64,000 nucleotides of DNA, from contig NZ_KQ089823.1 in NCBI RefSeq assembly GCF_001037495.1, forward strand, positions 496,001-560,000, written 5' to 3'. Below, in pieces: positions 19,850 through 30,872 of this stretch. The position numbers and the translations under genes were made by a program. Below the pieces are notes generated by a model, which was not told the DNA's origin, searched no databases, and saw nothing but the letters and a program-made list of their open reading frames with translations. This DNA is from Citrobacter sp. MGH106 (lineage in GTDB: Bacteria; Pseudomonadota; Gammaproteobacteria; Enterobacterales; Enterobacteriaceae). Position 1 is the stretch's first letter, and each line of letters starts with the position of its first letter.

Positions 19850-21046
19850 TTACTGCGGGGGATTGTTCTGTAGTGTCAGCATTAAGCCATCACGGCGCAT
19901 GGTAGCGGCCTCTTCCGGCTGATGCAGTCTGTCCAGCGCATCAGCAAGCCACGCGTAGTCGTATGCATCCGGGCGTTGTTTGAGCGCCGCACGGAAGGCG
20001 AGAGTGGCTTCCTGCCATTCGCCGTGCTTCATCAACGACTGACCAAGCGTACTCCACAACAGCGGACGATCGCCCACGGCTTTAATCTGCTGGCGCAGAA
20101 CTTTTTCAATCTGCTCTGGGTTGTTTGTTTTCAGACGCGGGATTGGCAGCACCAGACGGTCATCATACTGACGTTTCAGGCCGTCGATGATGATCTGTTG
20201 TGCTGTATCGTGATCGTCGCACTCAATCAGATGTTCCGCCATTGCCACCTGCAGAGCGATCTGATGACGGGTCTTACGGTTTTGATTTTTCCACCAGGCA
20301 CGTAGCCCCTCACTGCCCTGATCGGCACGAACCTGATCCATCAGGCCAACCCATGCCTGCTGTTCCAGCATGGCGCGGTGCTCTTCATCACCAACGTGCG
20401 CTTTTGCCATGGATGGAATGATATCCAGCAGGGAACTCCATGCGCCAGTGCGAATGTAAGCCTGCTCAGCCAGACGCAATACTTCCGGGTGACGTGGAGT
20501 CACCTCCAGCAGTTTATCTACACTATGGCGCGCGGCGTGATTTTCATTCCGGGCCAGTTGCAGGCGAACGCGAGCGATCTCTACCGGAATCGTGTCATTT
20601 CCGGCGAGCTCGGCTGCGCGCTCAAGGTGTTGATTGGCCCGAGCCTCGTCACCACGTTGTTGAGCCGCTTCTGCCGCCAGAAGGTAATTCACCACCGGCT
20701 GTTCTGCGTGATCGGCATTTTTCGACATTAGTTTTTCGACTTGCTGATAATCGCCTTCTGCCAGCTTGAGCAGCGCCTGTTCGGTCTGTTTGCGGGCGCG
20801 GCGGCGCTTGCGACCGACGAACCAGCCACGCGTGTGTGCGCCGGTACGGAAAATACGACGCAGCAACCACTCAATCGCAAACAGGACCACCATGGTGACG
20901 ATCAGAATGATCACCAGGCCAGTTACGCTGGTCTCGATATTGTAGTTATCCGTCTGGATCAGTACGTAGCCTTGATGACCGGCTATCATCGGACCGATGA
21001 CGATCCCGGCGATCAACAGCACAAAGAGCAATAATACTTTTAGCAT
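19850..21046 (-). CDS. hemY: HemY, inner-membrane TPR protein of the heme operon
   Basis: HemY is an inner-membrane protein of the enterobacterial hemCDXY operon with a role in late heme/porphyrin metabolism that is not fully defined. The 398-residue protein opens with two hydrophobic segments (MLKVLLLFVLLIAGIVIGPM and TGLVIILIVTMVVLFAIEWLL). A basic linker (RTGAHTRGWFVGRKRRRARK) follows, then a helical TPR-like domain with paired repeats (YLLAAEAAQQRGDEARANQH, LAEQAYIRTGAWSSLLDIIP, LAFRAALKQRPDAYDYAWLA). It should not be confused with protoporphyrinogen oxidase HemY of Gram-positives. It begins 2 bases after the hemX stop and is last in the operon. Confidence 0.93.
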   Translation of the reverse strand: MLKVLLLFVLLIAGIVIGPMIAGHQGYVLIQTDNYNIETSVTGLVIILIVTMVVLFAIEWLLRRIFRTGAHTRGWFVGRKRRRARKQTEQALLKLAEGDYQQVEKLMSKNADHAEQPVVNYLLAAEAAQQRGDEARANQHLERAAELAGNDTIPVEIARVRLQLARNENHAARHSVDKLLEVTPRHPEVLRLAEQAYIRTGAWSSLLDIIPSMAKAHVGDEEHRAMLEQQAWVGLMDQVRADQGSEGLRAWWKNQNRKTRHQIALQVAMAEHLIECDDHDTAQQIIIDGLKRQYDDRLVLPIPRLKTNNPEQIEKVLRQQIKAVGDRPLLWSTLGQSLMKHGEWQEATLAFRAALKQRPDAYDYAWLADALDRLHQPEEAATMRRDGLMLTLQNNPPQ

Positions 21047-21048
21047 CG

Positions 21049-22230
21049 TTACTCTCCTTGCGGCGCGGTTGCCGGGGTTTCTGCCTGAGGCGCTGGCGCA
21101 GGAGCTGCTTCAACCGGAGATGTTGCTGGCTGGGCCAGTAAATTACGCACACGGGTCTGCATTAATTTCTCAAGAATGGTCTGGCTTTGAAGCGTTTCTG
21201 GTACATCCATACTGATGCTTTGTTGGCTCAGTTGGTCCACTTCTTCAAGGAAGGCTTTCGTCGCTGCATCGTCGGTATCGTAGTACGCGCGCACCCAGGT
21301 GGAGACATTTTCCAGCGCCTGCCGGTATGTCTCTTCTTGATGGCGTGGTACGGCCTGCGCGGCCACTAACAGACGGGAGCGGATGTTCTCACGTAAGTAC
21401 ACGTCCTGATTTGGTGCTAACAGCGGTACGGCGGTTTCATCGCGACGTCGAATGGTAATAAAGCTGTCCATAAAATTTTGCCAGCTTTTTTGCAGATTGA
21501 CGCGCCATTCGCTAATGGAGCTGGAAAGCTCGCTGCTGTCGGAGTCCATCGGCGAATCATCAGTATCATTGTCGGCCAGACGTAGGTTATCAATCTGATT
21601 AGACAACTGATTTATCTTGAGAATGATGCCGTCATAATCAACCTGAGAGACAGAAGAGAGGCTGGCGATATCATCAGTAATCGCTCGACGGGCGGTGATT
21701 AAACTTGGATCGTTCATATCGGCCAGGCTGGCATCGGCGCTTTTCAATAGCGCCGCTGCGGTGGTAACGTCCTGATCGCTCCATAATTTACGACCGGCCA
21801 GTTTCACCAGAAAATCAGCCTGCGCCAGCAGCCACGTTTTAGCATCGCTGCCAGAGATTGTGGCAACCTTTTGCTGCACTTCATCAAGCTGTTTAGCCAG
21901 TGCTGCTTGCTGACGGTTTGCTTCATCCAGCAGTGTTGCCTGCTGTTTAATAATACCTTCCAGCTCAGTTTTCTGGTTTTCCTGCGCTTTTTGCAGCGCC
22001 GTGAGCTGATTAGCCAACGCATCGCTGGTTGCAGTCTGTGTTGTTGCCTGTTGTTTCCCCCAGCCATACAGTCCGACGCCTGCCGCCAGTGCAATAGCGA
22101 TCGCTACTGCACTTAGTATCAGTGCGGTGCTGCCCTTGCTCTTTTTTTCAGCATTGACTGACTGTGACGTGGTTTCCACGGCCTCCCTGGTCTCTTTAAC
22201 CACGGCGGAGGATTTTTCTTGTTCCGTCAT
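21049..22230 (-). CDS. hemX: HemX, membrane-anchored coiled-coil protein of the heme operon
   Basis: HemX was once proposed to be a uroporphyrinogen III methylase, but the sequence has no methyltransferase motif. The 393-residue protein has a charged, disordered N-terminus and one membrane segment near residues 32-54 ([20 protein letters not shown]). A long coiled coil follows ([20 protein letters not shown] then [19 protein letters not shown]), then a periplasmic helical domain. The C-terminal tail is rich in Ala, Pro and Thr ([20 protein letters not shown]). It is third in hemCDXY, 21 bases after hemD. Confidence 0.92.
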   Translation of the reverse strand: MTEQEKSSAVVKETREAVETTSQSVNAEKKSKGSTALILSAVAIAIALAAGVGLYGWGKQQATTQTATSDALANQLTALQKAQENQKTELEGIIKQQATLLDEANRQQAALAKQLDEVQQKVATISGSDAKTWLLAQADFLVKLAGRKLWSDQDVTTAAALLKSADASLADMNDPSLITARRAITDDIASLSSVSQVDYDGIILKINQLSNQIDNLRLADNDTDDSPMDSDSSELSSSISEWRVNLQKSWQNFMDSFITIRRRDETAVPLLAPNQDVYLRENIRSRLLVAAQAVPRHQEETYRQALENVSTWVRAYYDTDDAATKAFLEEVDQLSQQSISMDVPETLQSQTILEKLMQTRVRNLLAQPATSPVEAAPAPAPQAETPATAPQGE

Positions 22231-22251
22231 TATGGCATCCCATTATGAGAG

Positions 22252-22992
22252 TTATTGTAATGCGCGTAGCAGCGCATCGTTGTCGGCGTTATCAGCGACC
22301 TTAATATCTTGCCAGCCCAGTTCCCGGGCGAGGTGCGCCAGACGCTCACTGACGACCAGCAGCCGACAGCGTAGTAACCAGTGCTCACGATACCACTGCG
22401 GAATGAGCGACCAGAGCTGTTGTAGCATCTCTCCGCTGGTGACAACCACCGTCGTCACGCCGCGAGATTGCCATCGCATCGCTTCTTCTGCACCATCGTA
22501 ATACTTTGCACTGCGTTGATAACATTCACAAAAATCTACATTGGCCCCACGTGCTTTCAGCGTTTCGCCTATCAACTCCCGACCGCCGTTGCCGCGTAAA
22601 ATAAGCGCTTTTTTTCCCGCAATATTTTGTAATTCAGGTAATTGTAGCAAGACTTCGCTAATTTCCCGATCCAGAGGATAGTGAATATTGCATCCATTAA
22701 CGGTATGGAGCGCCAATGCCGTGGTGCGGCCAATGGCAAAATAGCGCGGGAGGGAGGGCCAGCGCTCTCCTTGCTGCTGAAGCTGAGCATCAGCAAAAGT
22801 GACCGCGTGCTGCGAGAGAGCTAAAACCAGATCGTTTTCCGTCAGTGTCGACAGGCGGGAGGCTAGTGTTGCCAGTTCCCTGCCTGGCGAAAACTCAATG
22901 AGCGGAAAGCTCCAGGCCACCTGCCCCAGTGTGCGCAGACGGCTCACTAACTCTTCCCCTGCGGGAGATGGGCGGGTGACCAGAATACTCAT
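22252..22992 (-). CDS. hemD: Uroporphyrinogen-III synthase HemD
   Basis: HemD closes hydroxymethylbilane to uroporphyrinogen III with inversion of ring D. The 246 residues match the family. Domain 1 starts [20 protein letters not shown] with SFPLIEF. Domain 2 contains [27 protein letters not shown] and [16 protein letters not shown]. Sequence conservation in this family is low, so the operon position is important support. Its ATG overlaps the hemC stop by 4 bases (ATGA on the minus strand), implying coupled translation. Confidence 0.95.
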   Translation of the reverse strand: MSILVTRPSPAGEELVSRLRTLGQVAWSFPLIEFSPGRELATLASRLSTLTENDLVLALSQHAVTFADAQLQQQGERWPSLPRYFAIGRTTALALHTVNGCNIHYPLDREISEVLLQLPELQNIAGKKALILRGNGGRELIGETLKARGANVDFCECYQRSAKYYDGAEEAMRWQSRGVTTVVVTSGEMLQQLWSLIPQWYREHWLLRCRLLVVSERLAHLARELGWQDIKVADNADNDALLRALQ

Positions 22993-23930
22993 GCGGGTGC
23001 TTCTCCGTTATAAACATCAGCCAGAATGGCGCGTGCACCGTTTTCCAACAGTTCTTCCGCCAGAGAAATGCCCATTTGTTCGGCATTATTTGGTGTGCCG
23101 CGACGTTCCCCGCAAACCATCTGTGAGCCGTCAGGAGCACCGACCAGCGCACGTAGCCAAATCTCACCGTTAATGAGCTCAGCATAGCTGCCGATGGGCA
23201 CCTGACAACCCCCTTCCAGGCGGGTGTTCATTGCGCGTTCGGCTTTTACACGCAGAGCGGTTTCTTCATGGTTGAGCGGTGCTAACAGTGCTTGAGTACG
23301 CAGATCATCGAGTCGACATTCTATGCCTACTGCGCCCTGTCCGACAGCTGGAAGAGAGACTTCCGGCGACAGCGCTGTGCGGATCCGCGACTCCAGCCCT
23401 AAGCGTTTTAACCCGGCTACGGCCAGAATAATCGCATCATAGTCGCCGTTATCCAGTTTGCTCAGGCGTGTTCCCACGTTGCCGCGTAGCGAACGGATAA
23501 CGAGATCCGGGCGACGTTTAGCCAACTGGCACTGGCGACGTAAGCTGGATGTTCCAACGATGCTGCCTGCAGGAAGTTCATCCAGCGTGTTGTACTTATT
23601 CGAGACAAAAGCATCGCGTGGATCTTCGCGTTCGCAAATAGTGACCAGTCCGAGTCCCTCAGGGAATTCGACCGGCACATCCTTCATGGAATGCACGGCG
23701 ATATCGGCACGTTTTTCCAGCAGCGCGACTTCCAACTCTTTAACAAACAAACCCTTACCCCCCACTTTTGCCAGTGGAGTATCCAGAATCACATCGCCAC
23801 GGGTCACCATAGGTACCAGTTCTACGATCAGACCGGGGTGGTTTGCCATTAAGGCGTCTTTGACATAATGTGCCTGCCAGAGCGCAAGGGGGCTTTGGCG
23901 TGTGGCAATTCTCAAAACATTGTCTAACAT
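22989..23930 (-). CDS. hemC: Hydroxymethylbilane synthase (porphobilinogen deaminase) HemC
   Basis: HemC links four porphobilinogens into hydroxymethylbilane using a covalently bound dipyrromethane cofactor. With the ATG at 23930 ([20 protein letters not shown]) the protein is 313 residues, the family length. An ATG 7 codons upstream is possible but adds IMTVTS not seen in the family. Key features are the Asp loop ([16 protein letters not shown]), the arginine-rich [17 protein letters not shown] and [14 protein letters not shown], and the cofactor cysteine in [12 protein letters not shown]. It is the first gene of hemCDXY and is divergent from cyaA. Confidence 0.97.
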   Translation of the reverse strand: MLDNVLRIATRQSPLALWQAHYVKDALMANHPGLIVELVPMVTRGDVILDTPLAKVGGKGLFVKELEVALLEKRADIAVHSMKDVPVEFPEGLGLVTICEREDPRDAFVSNKYNTLDELPAGSIVGTSSLRRQCQLAKRRPDLVIRSLRGNVGTRLSKLDNGDYDAIILAVAGLKRLGLESRIRTALSPEVSLPAVGQGAVGIECRLDDLRTQALLAPLNHEETALRVKAERAMNTRLEGGCQVPIGSYAELINGEIWLRALVGAPDGSQMVCGERRGTPNNAEQMGISLAEELLENGARAILADVYNGEAPA

Positions 23931-24147
23931 GCTTGTTACCGTCATTATCAATCATTGACCATCCTAACATCCTTATCAAAGGGATGTCAGCGTTACGCTC
24001 AAACGTTAGTGAGAGGAAAAAGGCGCTGCATCATCACTGGCAGTGATTAATGACGAGAAACCTCCCGACCGTATGAAGGAATTTACACGTAACGAACGGT
24101 GCTACACTTGTATGTAGCGCATCTTTCTTTACGGTCAATGAGCAAGG

Positions 24148-24163
24148 TGTTAAATTGATCACG
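24148..24163 (+). promoter_or_regulatory. CRP binding site in the cyaA promoter region
   Basis: TGTTA-AATTGA-TCACG matches the CRP consensus TGTGA-N6-TCACA at 8 of 10 half-site positions. It sits about 165 bases before the cyaA start in the 396-base hemC-cyaA divergent gap. In E. coli a CRP-cAMP site in this region represses cyaA, giving feedback on cAMP. The rest of the gap holds promoters for both genes that I did not resolve. Confidence 0.7.
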
Positions 24164-24326
24164 TTTTAGACCATTTTTTCGGCTGTACTCCATAAAAAAA
24201 GAGGGGCGAAAAAAAGGTAACGGTTATTTTTGACATACGGTTTATCCGAATGGATGAAGATTATTTGCGGGCGTATATGCCGCAACGATCGACAACATGA
24301 CGGATAGCAACATCAGGCGATACGTC

Positions 24327-26873
24327 TTGTACCTCTATATTGAGACTCTGAAACAGAGACTGGATGCCATAAATCAACTGCGTGTGGATCGCGCGCTTGC
24401 TGCCATGGGACCTGCCTTCCAGCAGGTATACAGTCTGCTGCCGACATTATTGCACTACCACCATCCGCTGATGCCGGGTTACCTCGATGGTAACGTTCCC
24501 AAAGGCATATGCTTTTACACGCCTGATGAAACCCAACGCCACTACCTGAATGAACTGGAACTGTACCGTGGTATGTCACCGCAGGACCCTCCCAAGGGCG
24601 AACTGCCTATTACCGGCGTTTACTCGATGGGCAGTACCTCTTCAGTAGGGCAAAGTTGTTCCTCTGACCTGGATATTTGGGTCTGCCATCAATCCTGGCT
24701 GGATAGCGAAGAGCGTCAGTTGCTGCAGCGTAAATGTAGCCTGTTAGAAAGCTGGGCTGCCTCGCTGGGCGTGGAAGTCAGTTTCTTCCTGATTGATGAA
24801 AACCGTTTCCGTCACAATGAAAGCGGCAGCCTGGGTGGTGAAGACTGTGGCTCGACGCAGCATATTCTGTTGCTTGATGAATTCTATCGCACCGCCGTGC
24901 GCCTCGCGGGCAAACGTATTCTGTGGAATATGGTGCCGGGCGATGAAGAAGAGCATTACGACGATTACGTCATGACGCTCTACGCGCAGGGGGTGTTAAC
25001 ACCAAACGAATGGCTGGATCTGGGCGGACTCAGCTCGCTCTCTGCTGAAGAGTACTTTGGTGCCAGCCTCTGGCAGTTGTACAAGAGTATCGACTCCCCG
25101 TACAAAGCGGTGTTGAAAACGCTGCTGCTGGAAGCTTATTCCTGGGAATACCCGAACCCACGCCTGTTGGCGAAAGACATTAAACAGCGCCTGCACGACG
25201 GCGAAATCGTTTCTTTTGGTCTTGATCCGTATTGCATGATGCTGGAGCGCGTCACCGAATACCTCACGGCGATTGAAGATCCGACTCGTCTGGATTTAGT
25301 GCGTCGATGTTTCTACTTAAAAGTCTGCGAGAAACTGAGCCGCGAGCGCGCGTGCGTTGGCTGGCGTCGTGAAGTGTTAAGTCAGTTAGTGCAAGAGTGG
25401 GGGTGGGATGACGCCCGTCTGACGATGCTTGATAACCGCGCCAACTGGAAGATTGACCAGGTGCGCGAGGCACATAACGAACTGCTCGACGCGATGATGC
25501 AGAGCTATCGTAATCTGATCCGCTTTGCGCGCCGCAATAACCTTAGCGTCAGCGCCAGCCCGCAGGATATCGGCGTACTGACCCGTAAGTTGTATGCTGC
25601 GTTCGAAGCCCTGCCGGGTAAAGTGACGCTGGTGAACCCACAGATCTCACCGGATCTCTCGGAACCGAATCTGACCTTTATCCATGTGCCGCCTGGGCGT
25701 GCCAACCGTTCAGGTTGGTATCTCTACAACCGTGCGCCCAATATGGATTCCATCGTCAGCCATCAGCCGCTTGAATATAACCGCTACCTGAACAAGCTGG
25801 TGGCGTGGGCGTGGTTTAACGGTCTTCTGACGTCGCGTACGCATCTGTTTATTAAGGGTAACGGCATTGTCGATTTGCCGAAGCTGCAGGAGATGGTGGC
25901 TGATGTGTCGCACCACTTCCCGCTGCGTTTACCTGCGCCCACACCAAAAGCGCTCTATAGCCCGTGCGAAATTCGCCATCTGGCGATTATCGTTAACCTT
26001 GAATACGACCCGACAGCAGCGTTCCGTAATCAGGTCGTGCATTTTGATTTTCGTAAGCTGGATGTCTTCAGCTTTGGCGAAGAACAAAATTGTCTGGTGG
26101 GTAGTGTAGATCTGCTGTACCGCAACTCGTGGAACGAAGTGCGTACGCTGCACTTCAACGGCGAGCAGGCGATGATTGAAGCGTTAAAAACGATTTTGGG
26201 CAAAATGCACCAGGACGCGGCGCCGCCAGATAGTGTTGAAGTCTTCTGCTACAGTCAGCATCTGCGTGGCCTGATCCGTACCCGCGTCCAGCAACTGGTG
26301 TCTGAATGCATTGAACTGCGCCTTTCCAGTACGCGCCATGAAACCGGACGCTTCAAAGCGCTGCGCGTTTCCGGTCAGACGTGGGGACTGTTCTTCGAAC
26401 GCCTGAACGTATCAGTACAGAAACTGGAAAACGCCATTGAGTTTTATGGCGCGATTTCGCACAACAAACTGCACGGTCTTTCCGTACAGGTTGAGACTAA
26501 CCATGTGAAATTGCCGTCTGTGGTGGATGGTTTTGCCAGTGAAGGGATCATCCAGTTCTTTTTTGAAGAAACGGGCGATGAACAGGGCTTTAATATTTAT
26601 ATTCTGGATGAAAGTAACCGGGTTGAAGTGTATCACCACTGCGAAGGCAGCAAAGAGGAGCTGGTACGTGATGTCAGTCGCTTCTATTCATCGTCGCACG
26701 ATCGCTTTACCTACGGCTCCAGCTTTATCAACTTTAACCTGCCGCAGTTTTATCAGATCGTGAAAACCGACGGGCGCGCGCAGGTAATCCCGTTCCGTAC
26801 TCAGCCGATTAATCCTATTCCTCCGGCTAATCAGGATAACGACACACCGATGTTGCAGCAGTATTTCTCGTAA
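24327..26873 (+). CDS. cyaA: Adenylate cyclase CyaA (class I)
   Basis: CyaA makes cAMP from ATP and is activated by phosphorylated EIIA-Glc, driving catabolite control with CRP. With the TTG at 24327 the protein is 848 residues, the E. coli length, beginning [20 protein letters not shown]. The N-terminal catalytic domain has the nucleotidyltransferase core [20 protein letters not shown] near residues 102-121, with the metal-binding Asp pair in SDLDIW. The C-terminal half is the glucose-sensing regulatory domain. An in-frame ATG at 24297 adds 10 residues ([10 protein letters not shown]). TTG is preferred because E. coli cyaA is known to use an inefficient UUG start, but the ATG cannot be excluded here. 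Confidence 0.95.
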   Translation: MYLYIETLKQRLDAINQLRVDRALAAMGPAFQQVYSLLPTLLHYHHPLMPGYLDGNVPKGICFYTPDETQRHYLNELELYRGMSPQDPPKGELPITGVYSMGSTSSVGQSCSSDLDIWVCHQSWLDSEERQLLQRKCSLLESWAASLGVEVSFFLIDENRFRHNESGSLGGEDCGSTQHILLLDEFYRTAVRLAGKRILWNMVPGDEEEHYDDYVMTLYAQGVLTPNEWLDLGGLSSLSAEEYFGASLWQLYKSIDSPYKAVLKTLLLEAYSWEYPNPRLLAKDIKQRLHDGEIVSFGLDPYCMMLERVTEYLTAIEDPTRLDLVRRCFYLKVCEKLSRERACVGWRREVLSQLVQEWGWDDARLTMLDNRANWKIDQVREAHNELLDAMMQSYRNLIRFARRNNLSVSASPQDIGVLTRKLYAAFEALPGKVTLVNPQISPDLSEPNLTFIHVPPGRANRSGWYLYNRAPNMDSIVSHQPLEYNRYLNKLVAWAWFNGLLTSRTHLFIKGNGIVDLPKLQEMVADVSHHFPLRLPAPTPKALYSPCEIRHLAIIVNLEYDPTAAFRNQVVHFDFRKLDVFSFGEEQNCLVGSVDLLYRNSWNEVRTLHFNGEQAMIEALKTILGKMHQDAAPPDSVEVFCYSQHLRGLIRTRVQQLVSECIELRLSSTRHETGRFKALRVSGQTWGLFFERLNVSVQKLENAIEFYGAISHNKLHGLSVQVETNHVKLPSVVDGFASEGIIQFFFEETGDEQGFNIYILDESNRVEVYHHCEGSKEELVRDVSRFYSSSHDRFTYGSSFINFNLPQFYQIVKTDGRAQVIPFRTQPINPIPPANQDNDTPMLQQYFS

Positions 26874-26880
26874 TTGCGCT

Positions 26881-26961
26881 TACCCGGAGGCGCTATGCTT
26901 GCCGGGCCTGGATGCACAGCGCTGCTTGTAAGCCGGATAAGGCGAGGCTCCTATCCGGCAA
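26881..26961. repeat. REP pair (BIME-like) between convergent cyaA and cyaY
   Basis: Two adjacent palindromes: TACCCGGAGGCGCTATGCTT with GCCGGGC (26881-26906), and AGCCGGATAAGGCGAGGCTC with TATCCGGC (26931-26959). Both are of enterobacterial REP type and lie between convergent 3' ends, filling the whole gap. Confidence 0.75.
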
Positions 26962-26968
26962 AAAGACA

Positions 26969-27289
26969 TTAACGGAACCGAACGTCTTCACCTGCCTGCA
27001 GCGTTGCTGCCTGTTCCAGCAGATCCCAGAACGTTTCGCCGCTACGATCGCAAATCCACTCATCACCCTTCAGATCAAAATGGTAGCCGCCTTGTTTAGT
27101 TGCCAGCCATACCTGATGCAGCGGCTCCTGACGGTTAATGATAATTTTGCTGCCGTTTTCAAAACTGATGGTCAATACGCCGCCGTTGATCTCACAATCA
27201 ATATCGCTGTCGCCATCCCAGTCATCCAGACGCTCTTCAATAGTCATCCACAGGGTGTCGGCAAGGCGATGAAATTCACTGTCGTTCAT
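26969..27289 (-). CDS. cyaY: Bacterial frataxin homologue CyaY
   Basis: CyaY binds iron and IscS and modulates Fe-S cluster assembly. The start at 27289 ([20 protein letters not shown]) gives 106 residues, the family length; an ATG 53 codons upstream reads into non-family sequence. The frataxin fold is evident: an acidic first helix and ridge ([19 protein letters not shown]) for iron binding, strands [20 protein letters not shown], the conserved [14 protein letters not shown] and a C-terminal helix with [17 protein letters not shown]. The gene is convergent with cyaA and divergent from yifL. Confidence 0.95.
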   Translation of the reverse strand: MNDSEFHRLADTLWMTIEERLDDWDGDSDIDCEINGGVLTISFENGSKIIINRQEPLHQVWLATKQGGYHFDLKGDEWICDRSGETFWDLLEQAATLQAGEDVRFR

Positions 27290-27426
27290 TTTTTTATCCT
27301 GTTTTTCGTGATGGTCGCAGTATAACGCGAAATAAATCACGTTGCAGTTTGCAGGCAAACTCTTGCTTTTACGCCTTCTCCTGCGATGATAGAAAACAGA
27401 AAGTATGAACTTACAGGCAATCCATA

Positions 27427-27630
27427 ATGAAAAACGTGTTTCAGGCACTCGCTGTACTTTTTACTCTGTTCAGCCTGACGGGCTGTGGTCTGAAAGGTCC
27501 ACTCTATTTTCCGCCAGCAGATAAAACCGCGCCGCCTCCGACAAAGAGCATTGAGCCACAAACGCAATCCACGGTGCCCGAGAAAAACGATCGGGCAACG
27601 GGAGATGGCCCTTCTCAGGTGAATTACTGA
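27427..27630 (+). CDS. yifL: Small outer-membrane lipoprotein YifL (LptM-like)
   Basis: The 67-residue precursor has a lipoprotein signal ([20 protein letters not shown]) with lipobox LTGC and Cys20 as the lipidation site, followed by [10 protein letters not shown]. In E. coli this small lipoprotein (renamed LptM) has been reported to help LptD maturation in LPS transport. The mature part is short, proline-rich and probably unstructured ([20 protein letters not shown]). It lies 36 bases upstream of dapF on the same strand and is probably cotranscribed. Confidence 0.9.
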   Translation: MKNVFQALAVLFTLFSLTGCGLKGPLYFPPADKTAPPPTKSIEPQTQSTVPEKNDRATGDGPSQVNY

Positions 27631-27666
27631 CGGTAAGTCTCTGTACCCGCGTAAACGGAGTGAACA

Positions 27667-28491
27667 ATGCAATTCTCTAAAATGCATGGCCTTGGCAACG
27701 ATTTTATGGTCGTCGACGCGGTAACGCAGAATGTCTTTTTCTCACCGGAGCTGATCCGCCGCCTGGCAGACAGGCATCTTGGCGTTGGGTTTGATCAACT
27801 GCTGGTGGTTGAGCCTCCGTATGATCCGGAGCTGGATTTCCATTACCGCATCTTCAATGCCGACGGCAGTGAAGTGTCACAGTGTGGTAATGGCGCTCGT
27901 TGCTTTGCCCGGTTTGTTCGCCTGAAAGGGCTAACGAACAAACGTGATATTCGAGTCAGCACCGCCAATGGTCGCATGGTATTGAGCGTAACGGATGACG
28001 AGCTGGTGCGGGTGAATATGGGAGAACCCAACTTTGAACCTTCGCAGGTCCCTTTTCGCGCCAATAAAGCAGAGAAGACCTATATTATGCGAGTGGCTGA
28101 GCAGACAGTATTGTGCGGCGTAGTCTCAATGGGGAATCCGCATTGCGTGATTCAGGTTGATGATGTTGAAACTGCCACGGTGGAAACGCTGGGGCCAGTT
28201 CTGGAAAGCCATGAACGCTTTCCTGAACGCGCAAATATCGGGTTTATGCAAGTAGTGAAACGCGAGCATATCCGACTGCGCGTCTATGAACGCGGGGCGG
28301 GTGAAACACAAGCCTGCGGCAGCGGCGCGTGCGCAGCTGTTGCTGTTGGTATTCAGCAGGGCCTGCTGGCAGAAGAAGTGCGCGTGGAATTACCGGGTGG
28401 TCGACTTGATATCGCCTGGAAAGGTCCGGGTCATCCGTTGTATATGACTGGCCCGGCGGCACATGTCTACGACGGATTTATTCACTTATGA
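27667..28491 (+). CDS. dapF: Diaminopimelate epimerase DapF
   Basis: DapF interconverts LL- and meso-diaminopimelate for lysine and peptidoglycan synthesis. The 274-residue enzyme has the two catalytic cysteines in conserved contexts: Cys73 in [11 protein letters not shown] and the second in [16 protein letters not shown] (near residue 217). The N-terminus [17 protein letters not shown] is characteristic. Its stop overlaps the yigA start by 4 bases, placing it in the dapF-yigA-xerC-yigB operon. Confidence 0.97.
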   Translation: MQFSKMHGLGNDFMVVDAVTQNVFFSPELIRRLADRHLGVGFDQLLVVEPPYDPELDFHYRIFNADGSEVSQCGNGARCFARFVRLKGLTNKRDIRVSTANGRMVLSVTDDELVRVNMGEPNFEPSQVPFRANKAEKTYIMRVAEQTVLCGVVSMGNPHCVIQVDDVETATVETLGPVLESHERFPERANIGFMQVVKREHIRLRVYERGAGETQACGSGACAAVAVGIQQGLLAEEVRVELPGGRLDIAWKGPGHPLYMTGPAAHVYDGFIHL

Positions 28492-29195
28492 AGCAACCAG
28501 GGGAAGAACTACAGGAAACGCTCATGGATCTGGACGATCGGGCGGTCGTCGATTATCTGCAACGTAATCCTGAGTTTTTTATCCGTAATGCCCAGGCAGT
28601 TGAAGCGATGCGTGTCCCGCACCCGGTGCGAGGCACGATCTCTTTAGTTGAATGGCATATGGCAAGGGCGCGTAATCACATCAACGTGCTTGAAGAGAAC
28701 ATGGCGTTATTGATGGAACAAGCAAACGCCAATGAAAGTCTGTTCTATCGTCTGTTAAATCTGCAAGGGCGCCTGGTGGCAGCCAACAGTCTCGACGATA
28801 TGCTGATGCGATTGCATCGCTGGGCGCGAGACCTGGGGCTGGCAGGCGCTACGGTTCGCTTGTTTCCGGATCGCTGGCGACTCGGCGCACCGTCGAAATT
28901 CACCCATCTGGCATTAAGTCGTCAGGCGTTCGAACCGTTGCGTATTCAGCGTCTGGGTCAGTCGCAGCATTACCTTGGCCCACTTCACGGCCCGGAACTG
29001 CTGGTCATGATGCCGGAAGCGAAAGCTATCGGTTCTGTGGCCATGTCGCTGCTGGGGCAGGATGGCTCTCTTGGTGTCATGCTGTTTAGCAGTCGTGATG
29101 CCAATCATTACCAGCAAGGGCAGGGAACGCAGCTATTACAGGAAATTTCGCTGATGTTGCCGGAGCTGCTGGAGCGCTGGATTGAACGCGTATGA
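28488..29195 (+). CDS. yigA: DUF484 family protein YigA
   Basis: YigA is a 235-residue protein of the DUF484 (GAF-like) family, with no established biochemical role. The N-terminus contains the family stretch [19 protein letters not shown] and [21 protein letters not shown] predicted coiled-coil helix and a GAF-like C-terminal region follow, ending [20 protein letters not shown]. It overlaps dapF by 4 bases and xerC by 4 bases. The tight linkage to xerC is widely conserved, but I cannot infer a function from it. Confidence 0.9.
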   Translation: MKQPGEELQETLMDLDDRAVVDYLQRNPEFFIRNAQAVEAMRVPHPVRGTISLVEWHMARARNHINVLEENMALLMEQANANESLFYRLLNLQGRLVAANSLDDMLMRLHRWARDLGLAGATVRLFPDRWRLGAPSKFTHLALSRQAFEPLRIQRLGQSQHYLGPLHGPELLVMMPEAKAIGSVAMSLLGQDGSLGVMLFSSRDANHYQQGQGTQLLQEISLMLPELLERWIERV

Positions 29196-30094
29196 CCGAC
29201 TCACCGCTTTCTCAGGACGTTGCACGCTTCTTACGCTATCTGGGCGTTGAGCGTCAACTTAGCCCGATAACGCTACTCAATTATCAGCGTCAGCTTGATG
29301 CCATCATCGCGTTAGCCGGAGAAACCGGCCTGCAAAGCTGGCAACAATGTGATGCTGCGATGGTTCGTAGTTTTGCCGTGCGTAGCCGGCGCAAAGGTTT
29401 GGGACCTGCGAGCCTGGCATTGCGCCTCTCTGCGTTGCGCAGTTTCTTTGACTGGCTGGTTAATCAGGGCGAGCTGAAAGCCAACCCGGCAAAAGGTGTA
29501 TCCGCACCGAAAGCACCGCGTCATCTGCCAAAAAATATTGATGTGGATGACGTTAACCGTCTGCTGGATATCGATCTCAACGATCCCCTCGCCGTTCGTG
29601 ACCGGGCGATGCTGGAGGTTATGTACGGCGCAGGATTGCGTCTATCAGAACTGGTTGGGCTGGATATTAAACATCTCGATCTCGACACAGGCGAAGTCTG
29701 GGTGATGGGAAAAGGTAGCAAAGAACGCCGTCTGCCCATTGGTCGCAACGCGGTGGCGTGGATTGAACACTGGCTGGATCTGCGTGGATTGTTTGGTGGT
29801 GATGACGATGCTCTTTTCCTGTCAAAACTGGGTAAACGCATCTCGGCGCGTAACGTGCAGAAACGTTTTGCTGAATGGGGTATTAAGCAGGGGCTGAACA
29901 GCCACGTGCACCCACATAAATTACGCCACTCATTTGCGACACATATGCTGGAGTCGAGTGGCGACCTTCGCGGTGTACAAGAGCTGTTGGGACATGCCAA
30001 CCTTTCTACCACCCAAATCTACACCCATCTTGATTTTCAACACCTGGCTTCAGTGTACGATGCGGCGCATCCGCGCGCCAAACGGGGGAAATAA
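29192..30094 (+). CDS. xerC: Site-specific tyrosine recombinase XerC
   Basis: XerC acts with XerD at dif to resolve chromosome dimers at division. The 300-residue protein has the N-terminal SAM-like core-binding domain (about 1-95) and the catalytic domain with all six active-site residues: Arg150 (GAGLRLSE), Lys174 (GKGSKERR), His242 and Arg245 ([10 protein letters not shown]), His268 (LGHANLS) and Tyr277 (TTQIYTHL). K-12 XerC is 298 residues; the extra two lie at the N-terminus ([17 protein letters not shown]). It overlaps yigA by 4 bases and yigB by 1 base. Confidence 0.97.
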   Translation: MTDSPLSQDVARFLRYLGVERQLSPITLLNYQRQLDAIIALAGETGLQSWQQCDAAMVRSFAVRSRRKGLGPASLALRLSALRSFFDWLVNQGELKANPAKGVSAPKAPRHLPKNIDVDDVNRLLDIDLNDPLAVRDRAMLEVMYGAGLRLSELVGLDIKHLDLDTGEVWVMGKGSKERRLPIGRNAVAWIEHWLDLRGLFGGDDDALFLSKLGKRISARNVQKRFAEWGIKQGLNSHVHPHKLRHSFATHMLESSGDLRGVQELLGHANLSTTQIYTHLDFQHLASVYDAAHPRAKRGK

Positions 30095-30810
30095 TGCGTT
30101 TTTACCGGCCGTTGGGGCGCATTTCTGCGCTCACCTTTGACCTTGATGATACCCTTTACGATAACCGTCCCGTGATCCTGCGCACCGAGCAGGAAGCGCT
30201 TGCCTTTGTACAAAATTATCACCCGGCGCTGAGTACGCTAAAAAATAGCGATCTACAGCGTCTGCGTCAGGCTGTACGCGACGCCGAACCGGAGATCTAC
30301 CATGATGTTACCCAGTGGCGTCATCGTGCTGTAGAGCGTGCCATGCTGGAGGCTGGCCTGTCGGCGGCAGAGGCAAAAATGGGGGCGAACGCCGCGATGA
30401 TGAATTTCGCGAAATGGCGCAGCCGCATCGACGTCCCGCAGTCTACACATGACACATTGAAGGCTCTGGCCCGCAAGTGGCCACTGGTTGCTATCACCAA
30501 CGGTAATGCGCAGCCGGAACTGTTTGGTCTGGGCGATTACTTTGAGTTTGTGCTGCGTGCCGGACCGGATGGACGATCCAAACCGTTCAGCGACATGTAC
30601 TCACTGGCGGCGGAAAAACTGAATATGCCAATTGGTGAAATCCTGCATGTGGGCGACGACCTGACAACAGACGTCGCTGGCGCGATTCGCTGTGGTATGC
30701 AGGCTTGCTGGATCAAACCGGAAAATGCCGACCTGATGCAAACATCTGACAGTCGTTTACTGCCGCATATCGAAATTTCACGGTTGGCATCTCTGACCTC
30801 GCTGATATAA
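30094..30810 (+). CDS. yigB: HAD-family phosphatase YigB
   Basis: YigB is a haloacid dehalogenase-like hydrolase; in E. coli it dephosphorylates FMN and 5-amino-6-(5-phosphoribitylamino)uracil, serving riboflavin synthesis. The 238-residue protein shows HAD motif I ([13 protein letters not shown], with the nucleophile and acid Asp), motif II ([10 protein letters not shown]), the motif III lysine ([10 protein letters not shown]) and motif IV ([14 protein letters not shown]). The ATG overlaps the last base of the xerC stop, and it is last in the dapF operon. Confidence 0.92.
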   Translation: MRFYRPLGRISALTFDLDDTLYDNRPVILRTEQEALAFVQNYHPALSTLKNSDLQRLRQAVRDAEPEIYHDVTQWRHRAVERAMLEAGLSAAEAKMGANAAMMNFAKWRSRIDVPQSTHDTLKALARKWPLVAITNGNAQPELFGLGDYFEFVLRAGPDGRSKPFSDMYSLAAEKLNMPIGEILHVGDDLTTDVAGAIRCGMQACWIKPENADLMQTSDSRLLPHIEISRLASLTSLI

Positions 30811-30824
30811 TCACCAACAGAACT

Positions 30825-30840
30825 CTGTATATATACCCAG
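30825..30840 (+). promoter_or_regulatory. LexA operator (SOS box) of uvrD
   Basis: CTGTATATATACCCAG is a full 16-bp LexA box (CTG-N10-CAG) and is the same operator known for uvrD. It ends 58 bases before the uvrD start and implies SOS induction. Confidence 0.93.
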
Positions 30841-30846
30841 CTTTTT

Positions 30847-30872
30847 GGCGGATGGCGTTGCGCTTATCCGCC
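30847..30872. repeat. REP-like palindrome between yigB and uvrD
   Basis: GGCGGATGGCGTTGCGCTTA followed by TCCGCC forms an imperfect palindrome of REP type. It lies between the SOS box and the uvrD ATG, so it is inside the uvrD 5' UTR if transcription starts near the LexA box. Confidence 0.6.

Noticed and set aside
21049-22230. HemX as a uroporphyrinogen III methyltransferase
   Set aside because: The old name implies this, but the protein has a membrane anchor and a coiled coil and no SAM-binding motif.
26881-26961. Possible IS end or small CRISPR-like repeat
   Set aside because: The palindromes match REP/BIME units; there are no spacers and no transposase nearby. No CRISPR array was seen anywhere in the window.
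29521-30012. 163-codon open frame on the minus strand inside xerC
   Set aside because: Antisense shadow of the XerC catalytic domain.
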